Positions 55,241 to 64,000 of a stretch of 64,000 nucleotides of DNA are shown here, piece after piece. The position numbers and the translations under genes were made by a program. Within the stretch, counting starts at the first letter, position 1. Each line of letters begins with the position of its first letter. A model generated the notes under the pieces. That model worked only from the letters and a program-made list of their open reading frames with translations. It did not search any database and had not been told where the DNA came from. The stretch is taken from contig NC_092676.1 of assembly GCF_964355755.1 (NCBI RefSeq), forward strand, positions 13,500,288-13,564,287, given 5' to 3'. The stretch is from Antedon mediterranea (taxonomy: Eukaryota > Echinodermata > Crinoidea > Comatulida > Antedonidae).

Positions 55241-55831
55241 TTTAAATTACAGTATTTACTGAATAAAAATATAAAACATAATACAGGTAGGCCTGATATA
55301 TTATTACATTGTAACAATCAAATACAGTAGGCCTATTTAGGACTCATACATTTTGAACTAAATATATGAATTGTGTTTTGCAAGATTGAAATAAACCTAT
55401 ATTCAAATAGTTCATTGTATATTGTTATTCAGCTCTGTTATAAAATTTTGAGTTGAGCGAGAATGGGTGTATAGACTTAGTTGTCCGCATCCATCCCATC
55501 CACGTTAGATGCGGTCCTGGGTTGCGGTTAGTCCATGGGCCAGACATTTTTTCGGTATCAAATTGGTGGCAAATGCTACCATACATTTTTGGAAAGCTTA
55601 ATATTTCTACTTTTCAGAAATCCATGATAGCAATGCCAATTGTACAACTTAATAGTCATTTTTTAGGATTATATAACACCGCCTACAGAAAATATGCAAC
55701 ACAAAATTTTTGCTAATAACTCGGGATTTAATGAACAGATTTGCATTTTCTTGGTATCAATATGTAGTGTATAGACTGCTTAAGTGTAATATATTTTTCT
55801 AAGTAAATCCAACAATTATTGACGCCATTAG

Positions 55832-55845
55832 AGGTCAGAAGGTCA
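55832..55845 (+). promoter_or_regulatory. AGGTCA direct repeat, spacing 2 (DR2-like)
   Basis: AGGTCAGAAGGTCA: two perfect nuclear-receptor half-sites two bases apart, in the first left-arm unit. Function inferred from the motif only. Confidence 0.45.
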
Positions 55846-56205
55846 TTGAACTTTAATAAAAAATGATTTTTTGTCTAATATTAACTTATAACTTTCAGTT
55901 TTTAACACAAAAAAAACAATAGATGTTATGCAAACTGATGTTTTCATGAACATATAGACCCAATAAACAAGAAAATTGAAGTTAAAGATTAACAAACTAT
56001 GAATGTGCTGTGTATTATGAAGAAATTTGTTGTTTTTAGTAATTTGTAATCGTTTACAATTATGGGGTAGGGGGTAACATTTTTGCGAATAACTTACAAT
56101 TTAGTTAACAGATTTGCATTTTCTTGCTATCAATATGTAGTGTATAGATTGCCTAATTGTAATATACTTTTTAAAAATGAATCCCGCATTTGTTGACATC
56201 TTTAG

Positions 56206-56219
56206 AGGTCAAAGGGTCA
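56206..56219 (+). promoter_or_regulatory. AGGTCA/GGGTCA direct repeat, spacing 2 (DR2-like)
   Basis: AGGTCAAAGGGTCA, followed two bases later by an inverted half-site TGACCT (56221-56226). Confidence 0.45.
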
Positions 56220-56571
56220 CTGACCTTTAATAAAAAATGCAATTTCGTCTAAATTAGCTTATAAATTTCAATTTTAAACACAAAACTACAGGAAATCTTA
56301 TGCAAACTAATGTTTTCTTAAACCTATAGACACAATAGATAAGAAAATTGAATTTAACATTTTTTCAAAATTGAATATGCTGTGCATTATAAAGAAACTT
56401 GTTCGTCATTAGTAATTTGTGACAATTATGGGGTAGGGGGTAACGTTTTTGCAAATAACTTAAGATTTAGTGAACAGATTTACATTTTCATGTTACCATT
56501 ATGTAGTGTATGGATTTCATTATTGTAATATACTTTTTAAAAATGAATCCAGCATCTATTGACGTCTTTAG

Positions 56572-56584
56572 AGGTCAAAGGTCA
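56572..56584 (+). promoter_or_regulatory. Perfect AGGTCA direct repeat, spacing 1 (DR1)
   Basis: AGGTCAAAGGTCA is the consensus DR1 element bound by RXR heterodimers, HNF4 and COUP-TF type receptors. An inverted TGACCT follows at 56586-56591. Whether it is used here is unknown. Confidence 0.5.
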
Positions 56585-57580
56585 ATGACCTTCAATCAAA
56601 AATGCAATTTCTTCTAAATTAACTTATACATTTCAATTTTAAACACAAACTTACAAAAGATCTTATTTCGATGTTTTCCTAAACATATAGACACAATGAA
56701 TAAGAAAATTGAAATTAAAGAAACAAATATTCTATGAATTTATGAAGACATTTTGTCCGTTAATAATAATTTGTTATTAACAATTATAGGGTAAGGGGTA
56801 ACATTTTTTCTAATAACTTTGTATTTAGTGATCAAATTTGCATTTTTTTGTATTAATATGTACTGTGTAGGTTGCCTAATTGTTATATTCATGTTGAAAA
56901 AATAAAACGTAACATATTGACATCATTGTAGGTCAAAGGATCATTGAACATTACCAAACATTACAATTTCTTCAAAATTTAACATTAATAAAGTTTCAAT
57001 TTTAAACACAAAAATACAACAAATCTATTACAAACTGGTGTTTTTTTTTCAAACCTATAAAGACAATGTACAAATACAAATTAAAGTTAAAGATTAAACA
57101 CAAATAAACATGTATAGGCACTAACAATATGAAAAATTTTGACCGTATTAGTAATTTGTAATCCTTAAAAATTATGGGGTAAGGGGTAACATTTTTGCTA
57201 ATAACTTTGAATTTATTGAACATATTTTGCATTTCTTGGTAACAATAAGTAGGGTACTGTATAAACTGTTTAATTAAAAATTGTTATATAAAAAAATTAT
57301 CCAACATTTTGATCTCAAATAATATTACCAATAGTGGTTGTGTAGTTTTATTTAAAGCCTGTAGACAAAATTTTAGTATTTAGTGTTGTTGTGGGGTACA
57401 AAATAACATTATGCATGACTTGTTGGAGGGTATACATTATTGAAAAAAAAATTAATGATTTTGTTTTAATATGAGGATAGGAGCTTTATAAAAACATTTA
57501 TTTCATCGTGAAATTACAGGGTGGATAAACTATTTTATAATTTATCGTGATTATAAACTAAGTCTCACTTAAGGCTTAAA

Positions 57581-57690
57581 GAGTGGAGTTGAAAGAGTCG
57601 TGAGTTACAAGCCTGGCACTAGGTCAGGATTGAACCCCGGACCTTGGGATTGGAAGGCAAGCACGTTAACCACCAAGCTACAGCTCCACT
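57581..57690 (-). repeat. tRNA-Gly-derived SINE or tRNA-like sequence
   Basis: On the minus strand: A box TAGCTTGGTGGTTAACG and B box GGGTTCAATCC, with CTTGCCTTCCAATC in the anticodon region (UCC, Gly). The anticodon stem is imperfect. The ends GTGGAGCTG and CAACTCCAC can pair. It interrupts the left arm only, so it arrived after the palindrome formed or was lost from the other arm. Confidence 0.65.
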
Positions 57691-59503
57691 ACTTTAGATA
57701 GAGTATTTGGTTATTTTTTTAATACATATCCTCCGGCTACTGTTTTTAGGCTATACTGTATAAATTGTTATTATTTTACAGATTGACTACTTTAAATCAA
57801 TTAATCGACTTATATAGTAATTTTTAAAATGACACTAGGGCCTACCAATTAAATTTGTATTTAAAAGATATTCTTTTTCTATAAATGTTCATCTGACATT
57901 TTCCTGTATCTTGGTTTACAAAAATGAACTCCGTAACAATATGTAAATGTTTCAGATCTGCATATCAGCTGCAGTTTAGCAATTCACACTTTCTAGAAAA
58001 ATTAATTCTATTATATTACATCGTCAAATTCCAGTAAAGCCTACATCATTTAAAACAACTGGGTACGGTATATATAGAAATCTTTAAAAGACATGATTTT
58101 GTTATCGCAAACTGAAGTATGATCTTGTGCAATGTTCCTTGACATTTTGGAATGTGATACTTTGCAAGTTTCCCGATTTTGATCAACGTTACCGTTAATA
58201 TCTTTTAAAATGTTATGAAAAAGCTGACGAAAATACTAGAACCAAGTACACTGGTACAGCACGTTATAGTCTTCAGTCTGTATTCTCTAGAGATGTGAAG
58301 GGCATCCAACAATGGATAGAAACACTATTTGGCTCAGTGGCGTCTGTGAGCAATGAGGAAAATGTAAAGTATGCATGACAGTCTCTTCTGAAGATGTACC
58401 AGATATGATTTTTCCTTCCTGTGTAAATTGTATTGACTGGACCTTCTCACCTAACTTTAGGTGGTTGTGTCAGAGTTATCCTCCAATATAATTGTTAATT
58501 TCCATGTCAATGTCTCTATCGACACAATATGTTGGGTCCTTTCCAGGAGTCCAGAATATACAAAGAGACTGAAGACCGTAACATGCTGCACCAGTGTTCT
58601 TGATTAAAAAATTGGTTAATAGATATTAATGGTAACCTTGATCAAAATGGGGAAAACTTACAACCACCTTCGACCATGCCAAGATACATGGCACATACTT
58701 CAAACTGCGATATGAAAACATAGAGATACCCAGTTCTTTCAAACGTATGTGGAAGATGTGGAACTGCAGCTAATATGAAAATCTAAAAAATTGACATATT
58801 AATGAGTTTGAATAAACTAACTGTTTTCTTTAAATCAAGATGAAGTAAAATGTAATTGTCCTGTAATATTACAATACCATAACAGTTTTGTTTAGCATTT
58901 GCAAACCAGATGAACAATTATAACCTTAGAATATCTTATCAGTTACAAATAAAAGATATAATTGGTAATCTAAACAATTTCTATGATTACTATAGACAAT
59001 TGAATGTTTAGAATATGTAAATTATAAAAAACAATTTACAACACAGAAGCTGGATATGTTTATTATTATCAATATGTAATAACAATGAAACATCAAAGAT
59101 ATATTTATTATCCTTATTATTTTAATTAATAATAAATCAAATAATGTATACCTTCCAAAAAGTCATGCATTTTGTTATTTCGTACCCCATAACAATACTA
59201 AACGGTGAATTTTTTTCTATAGGTTTAATAAGTTAAAAACCACATAAATCTATTGGTAATAACATTTTGATAATTTTTTAATATATAGCAATTAAACAGT
59301 TTATATACTACTTATTGGTTCCTAGAAATGCAAAATATGTTGACTAAATTCAAAGTTATTAGCAAAAATGTTACCCCTTACCCCATAATTTTTAATAATT
59401 ATTAAGAAAACATTAGTTTGCATAAGATATCTTGTATTTTTGTGTTTAAAATTGAAATGTATAAGCTAATTTAGAAGAAATTGCATTTTTGATTAAAGGT
59501 CAT

Positions 59504-59516
59504 TGACCTTTGACCT
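59504..59516 (-). promoter_or_regulatory. DR1 element in right arm
   Basis: TGACCTTTGACCT, the reverse complement of AGGTCAAAGGTCA, inverted counterpart of 56572-56584. Confidence 0.5.
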
Positions 59517-59869
59517 CTAAAAGACATCAATAGATGTTGGATTCATTTTTTAAAAGCATGTTACAATAAAGAAATCCATACACTACATACTGATAACAAG
59601 AAAATGTAAATCTGTTCACGAAATCTTAAGTTATTTGCAAAAACGTTACCCCCTACCCCATAATTGTCACAAATTACTAATGACGAAAAAATTTCTTTAC
59701 AATGCACAGCATATTCAATTTTGAAAAAATGTTAACTTCAATTTTCTTATTTATTGTGTCTATAGGTTTAAGAAAACATTAGTTTGCATAAGATATCTTG
59801 TATTTTTGTGTTTAAAATTGAAATTTATAAGCTAATTTAGAAGAAATTGTATTTTTTATTAAAGGTCAG

Positions 59870-59883
59870 TGACCTTTTGACCT
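59870..59883 (-). promoter_or_regulatory. DR2-like element in right arm
   Basis: TGACCTTTTGACCT: two half-sites spaced by two bases, counterpart of 56206-56219. Confidence 0.45.
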
Positions 59884-60593
59884 CTAAAGATGTCAAGAAA
59901 TGCGGGATTCAATTTTAAAAAGTATATTACAATTAGGCAATCTATACACTACATACTGATAGCAAGAAAATGCAAATCTGTTAACTAAATTGTAAGTTAT
60001 TCGCAAAAATGTTACCCCCTACCCCATAATTGTAAACGATTAGGCCTACAAATTACTAAAAACAACAAATGTCTTCATAATACACAGCATATTCATAGTT
60101 TGTTAATCTTTAACTTCAATTTTCTTGTTTATTGGGTCTATATGTTCATGAAAACATCAGTTTGCATAACATCTATTGTATTTTTTTTGTTAAAAACTGA
60201 AAGTTATAAGTTAATATTAGACAAAAAATCATTTTTTACTAAAGTTCAATTACCTTCTGACCTCTAATGGCGTCAATAATTGTTGGATTCACTTAGAAAA
60301 ATATATTACACTTAAGCAGTCTATACACTACATATTGATACCAAGAAAATGCAAATCTGTTCATTAAATCCCGAGTTATTAGCAAAAGTGTTACCCCCTA
60401 CCCCAAAATCTTGTGTTGCATATTTTCCGTAGGCGGTGTTATATAATCCTAAAAAATGACTATTAAGCTGTACAATTGGCATTGCTATCATGGATTTCTG
60501 AAAATTAGACATATTAAGCTTTCCAAAAATGTATGGTAGCATTTGCCACCAATTTGATACTGCTTTCGCAAAAAACTGGACCTGACCCATGGA

Positions 60594-60690
60594 TAATTTT
60601 GAGAAAATGTCAAATTTAACCCTCTTATTTTTCGCTAAAACTTGATTACGACACTATAAGATGATGACGCAACCCACGCGTACACCAACC
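60594..60690. repeat. Relic monomer of the ~180-bp satellite
   Basis: GAAAATGTCAAATTTAACCCTC, TTATTTTTCGCTAAAACTTG and CACTATAAGATGATGACGCAA follow the monomer order of the arrays at 3061-5483. It abuts the right end of the giant palindrome. Confidence 0.6.
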
Positions 60691-61088
60691 AGTGATATTA
60701 TTAGAGCGTAATAAGTAATTGAATTCTTAAAAGTCCATAATTTTAACCGTGTTCATTCGTCGTATAGCCAAATTCGTGAATGTGGAAACCGGTCGTTCCA
60801 CTGTGGTGTCGTTTGTCGATTTTTTATCTTTATTAATGTTAGTATACTACCCATATCGATTGTTTATCGTTGTTGTTTTATACTATTAATTAATAATTGG
60901 TGGCTACTTGCACCCCAAAATGTGGACTGGAAAAAAAATAAGGCAGGTGTAATTTCTTACAAAGGCAAAAAAAAAAATGATACTGATAGCAGTAAAATAC
61001 TAATAATAATTAAGGTTCTATATTTTATTATTACATTGAATACGCCCAAGACGTATTCAGTTTGTACATAATATCCAATATCTTGGAC

Positions 61089-61232
61089 ATGATGAGGCTG
61101 AGGCTGGAGACAATGAAAGATGTTGACTATTTTAGAAGGTTGGCCAACAAACGAAAGGAATGGAGAAACCTGGTACAAAGAGTAAGCAAGGCAGCCCAGG
61201 CGGAGAAATCAAACGATTACTCGGCGAAATAG
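61089..61232 (+). pseudogene. Possible LINE ORF2 C-terminal relic
   Basis: A 48-codon frame with FRRLANKRKEWRNLV and a QRVSKAAQAE tail ending in TAG. A Trp-Arg-x-Leu-Val phrase followed by Ala-rich residues and a stop resembles the extreme C terminus of RTE- or related LINE reverse transcriptases. No RT motif precedes it. Assignment is tentative. Confidence 0.35.
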
Positions 61233-61477
61233 ACATAATATAAAATTAATAGAGGGCGCTATTAGTTTTAAACGAACTTCTGAACGAAAACAAACAATAG
61301 AATATCCCAAGAAGCCGATTGGAGTTTCTAGTGTTTCGATAATTTCTTTTCGTTTGTACGGTAATATTTAGTATATTTACTTTAAGCATAGTTTACTTTA
61401 ACCATTTGAACTGTTTGCAGGCTTCTTAACATATTTTAAAGAATAAATAAGCGATTTTAAAGGCCGGATCAGTTTTG

Positions 61478-61720
61478 GCCTAGCCTAGGGCCTAGCCTAG
61501 GCCTAGCCTAGCCGGACCTGTTTTAGCGGCTGTTTCAACGCCAAAATCGATCCGACAGTTTTGGGGCTTGATTACGACCATGGAGTAAATTACTCCATGA
61601 TTACGACCAAAATCGATCCGGCAGGACCGATTTTGGCCGGACCAATTTTGGCGTGACAGGAACATCTCTACAAGACGTGAAATAGTTGGAAAAAACATAA
61701 TTAGCCTAGCTAGTAGGGCC
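61478..61720. repeat. Interleaved palindromic repeats (CCTAGGCCTAG and CCAAAATCGATCCGGC)
   Basis: A CCTAGCCTAGG cluster is followed by several direct and inverted CAAAATCGATCCG / CGATTTTGGCC words and the near-palindrome CATGGAGTAAATTACTCCATG (about 61578-61600). Confidence 0.7.
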
Positions 61721-62560
61721 TAGCCTAGGCTAGATGATTTCCAGTTGTCTGTCGAAATTTTGTATTGCTGTCTTTATCCAAGTCGGCCCTAAACCGTCTC
61801 GGCCAAAGTCAAGTCGGCCCCAAGTCCAAAAATAATCGGTCAACTCGGCCCCGTTAAAGTATGGAACACAAAAAGTGCAAATGAAGGGGATTGATAAAAT
61901 AATATTTCTTCACATTTTTTTACCTATGAATAATTCTGACTTTTAATGAATATTAATATTTAGACAATAATACATTTAGCAAAAAAAATAAGAATGATTT
62001 CACTAACTTTCCTTTATTTACGTTTAATAAAAAATTTTAAATTGCACAAATTGTTTAAATTGCGCATAACAAACAATTGATTAATAAGCATTCATACTAT
62101 TATTAATGATTACAATGAACATTTGGATAATAAATAGGAACACAATATTGTAGGCCCAATAATGATGATGCACGTACGTGGGCGCATATGTTCGTTCGTG
62201 CGTCAAAATTCAATAAACATGTCCGATATGCGAGGACATTTATTAGGTGTAATAAGATTGTTTGGTTGAATCACTGAGGTATAAAATAATGTTAACTCCA
62301 TTGTTGAATCACACGTAGATTTCTTCAGTGTATGCATTTGATTAGGTGACAACATCTGAAACCAATTCGTAGCTGCGCCTTTGGCAGCTATTTTGATATC
62401 TACAACTGCTACGTGTTTTCGCTGACTGGGGGATTCCCCTTTTTTTAAAATGGTGGAACATAGGCCTACGTCTTCGATTTACTAAAATGCGGTACCTGCA
62501 CGAGTTTTTGTAACACGGCTATTCATATCGGCAATGAGATCATTTTTTTATATGATATTC

Positions 62561-62612
62561 CCGGGGGGGGGGGGGGGGTCACTTGCATATAAACCAAACG
62601 GGGGGGGGGGGG
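62561..62612 (+). repeat. Poly(G) tracts
   Basis: Two G runs longer than ten at about 62562-62577 and 62600-62612, separated by TCACTTGCATATAAACCAAAC. Such tracts are prone to assembly and sequencing error. Confidence 0.9.
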
Positions 62613-62923
62613 TGCAGCAGCCACTTCAAGACATGAGGCACTTGCGCTACCTGTTTTACTGAAAAATACTACGGACTTGAACTACCATTTACCAAATAAA
62701 AATCCAGTGTTTAGTACAGGAAAGATATGCTCAGAATCAGTAAAAGGTTGAAAAAATTGCAGAACAGAACAGAATTTTTTTCACCACAATGCATTTCTAT
62801 AAGGTCCCTATATGAACATACTAAAAGTCTAGAAAAATCCAGGTAGGGGAAATAGGTTTTTTTAAACAAAATGGCCGCCAATGGCGAAAAATGTCTAAAA
62901 ATGAACAAAAAACATATATTTTA

Positions 62924-63010
62924 TAATAATAATAATAAATGAAAACTTATATAGCGCCGGTATCCTCCACCCATGTGGCGCTCATGGCGCTTTGTGCATT
63001 AACAACGTGC
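62924..63010 (+). repeat. Dispersed TATAGCGCC-type repeat
   Basis: An AAT microsatellite, then AACTTATATAGCGCCGGTATCC and CATGTGGCGCTCATGGCGCTTTG. TATAGCGCC repeats after AAT runs are common in marine invertebrate genomes; family not assigned. Confidence 0.5.
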
Positions 63011-63225
63011 GAGAACATCAGCGAATAGCTACGTCTTTAGGTTGGTCTTGAAATTATTATATATATATATATTATATCTAATTACCACTTGATAGCAGTT
63101 TTTATAATGCTTTTTATATTTCTTTAGTGTCAAACATTTAAACTGCAATATACATATTAATTTAAGTGCTATTTAGCAACAAAAACACACATTTAAGTAT
63201 CAAGATATCACCATGGTTATAATAA

Positions 63226-63271
63226 TAGACAACGTAGTCCTATGCATTATAATGCAGGACTACGGTGTCTA
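63226..63271. other. 46-bp hairpin
   Basis: TAGACAACGTAGTCCTATGCAT pairs with ATGCAGGACTACGGTGTCTA-type sequence: near-perfect arms with small bulges, centred on TTATA. Confidence 0.85.
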
Positions 63272-64000
63272 ATAAAACAGCTCATTTACATTTGTACTGT
63301 CACAACAATAGAATTATACAATCTTAGAATCTATTAATCCATTCATTTTCATTGTCCAGTTATCATCTTCTGTCTATAGGTAGGAATTAAGCATGTGCTG
63401 ATGCCGTGGTATTCGTCACAAACAGTGGTACTGGTGGTAAATTTGTCATCAATGGACACATCACGCCATTTGTAACTTTCCATTCCCCAGTCTGTGGGTT
63501 GAAGAAGAGTACTTTCTATCCACTGCTGTACCATGGTAATATACACGCAGGGAATGACATTTTGCAGCATTTGTTGTAGGGGGAATAGACTTTATTTCAA
63601 GTGCTGTTTTGCTTTTTGCTACTTTCTCCCAGAACGTATTCCTCCATACAGTATAGCTACCAATGCCAATTCCTCTGATGCGATGGTTTCTTTTTTTTGG
63701 AGACGTTTGGTTTTACAGAGTTTGTAAGCATACTACTGCCCAGGTGTTATGACTTTTTAAGACCTTTTCCTATACCAAATAGATGGGATGTAGTATCATA
63801 TCCCTGGATTCCATGTATAAAAAGCAAACTAATTTTTACAGAGCTTCACACCAAGGACAGACTTTACATGCATTCACAGTGCTCCCCCATCGAGAACATA
63901 CAGTATTAAATCAATGAATGAAGCAACCGTGACAGAATATAAATTTAAGAGGAAAGAACACGTGGGTCAAACCAACCATATTCATTAATAAAGAATCAGT
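63272..64000. other. Unassigned DNA at the right edge
   Basis: A minus-strand frame at 63349-63570 (73 codons) has a fairly protein-like composition but no recognised domain, splice evidence or partner, so I do not call a gene. Nothing else recognised. Confidence 0.4.

Larger units (their letters stand above)
55700..57300 (+). repeat. ~365-bp tandem units, left arm
   Basis: Unit starts at the phrase GGGGTA(G/A)GGG(G)TAAC near 56064, 56431, 56786 and 57177, preceded by a diverged first unit. Spacings are 367, 355 and 391 bp. Each unit carries an AGGTCA-type motif about 150 bp in. Confidence 0.9.
59150..60410 (-). repeat. ~365-bp tandem units, right arm (inverted)
   Basis: Inverted unit starts (TTACCCCCTACCCCATAATT type) near 59370, 59646, 60012 and 60390. 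One unit is shorter (about 275 bp), so the arms differ in unit content. Confidence 0.9.
55531..60592. mobile_element. 5.06-kb imperfect palindrome (giant fold-back element)
   Basis: The ends GTCCATGGGCCAG and CTGACCCATGGA face each other. The left arm continues to about 58285 and the right arm starts near 58555, so nearly the whole element is inverted. Each arm holds an end block (55550-55700, 60410-60570), tandem ~365-bp units and an inner block (57955-58285, 58555-58770). The left arm also carries a SINE (57581-57690). No intact transposase is present. The centre has a short open stretch (YSLQSVFSRDVKGIQQWIE) of unknown meaning. Confidence 0.85.

Noticed and set aside
57620-57689. Functional tRNA-Gly gene on the minus strand
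   Set aside because: Promoter boxes and UCC are visible, but the stems are imperfect and the sequence lies within an inserted repeat.
63349-63570. Possible small gene or exon on the minus strand
   Set aside because: Composition looks protein-like but there is no recognised domain, and an overlapping frame is also open; not supportable.

Overview
This window is eukaryotic, AT-rich and dominated by repeats. It looks like accessory or heterochromatic DNA from a marine invertebrate. The evidence is GT-AG introns, several kinds of non-LTR retrotransposon, a Penelope-like element, tRNA-derived SINEs, long satellites and a dispersed AGGCCTAGG-type palindrome. That combination would suit an echinoderm or a related animal, but the sequence does not prove the taxon. 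I found no intact host gene. Almost every protein-coding signal belongs to a mobile element.

Layout. 1-12.6 kb: a higher-order tandem array of three macro-units. Each has an 87/78-bp satellite, a ~1.95-kb core with a conserved 126-codon frame and a nested hairpin, and (units 1 and 2) a ~180-bp satellite. 14.4-21.5 kb, minus strand: a decayed, intron-containing integrase gene with a GPY motif, joined to an OTU cysteine-protease domain. This is the architecture of Ginger1 DNA transposons. It is broken by a 5'-truncated LINE (14-bp target duplication) in the INT-OTU linker and by a 1.5-kb inverted-repeat element in intron 1. 22.5-29.1 kb: an apparently identical tandem duplication of 3,288 bp carrying nested GGTTTCCTGT inverted termini and long hairpins. 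30.2-32.2 kb: AGGCCTAG-rich DNA and a tRNA-like sequence with anticodon AUC, repeated at 39.2 kb.

33.1-38.6 kb: a 157-bp satellite split by a Penelope-like element (RT plus GIY-YIG) with inverted terminal arms and a 13-bp target duplication. Its reading frame runs into a GACA/GACC microsatellite. 40.6-47.8 kb: a CR1-like LINE with ORF1 (PHD finger, coiled coil) and an uninterrupted ORF2 (APE endonuclease plus reverse transcriptase). A second, 5'-truncated LINE sits inside ORF1, flanked by a perfect 15-bp duplication, and is fused in frame to give a 1,200-residue chimeric frame.

48.5-53.2 kb: a 26-bp minisatellite ending in three TTAGG-type repeats, tRNA-derived SINEs, a fold-back with 94-bp arms, and a nested fold-back built of C/G-rich minisatellites able to form G-quadruplexes. 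55.5-60.6 kb: a 5.06-kb imperfect palindrome. Its arms are ~365-bp tandem units, most carrying AGGTCA direct repeats that look like nuclear-receptor response elements. 60.6-64 kb: a relic of the 180-bp satellite, a LINE 3' relic, homopolymer G tracts and unassigned DNA.

The elements mostly record layered insertion (LINE in LINE, LINE and inverted-repeat element in Ginger1, Penelope in satellite) rather than a pathway.
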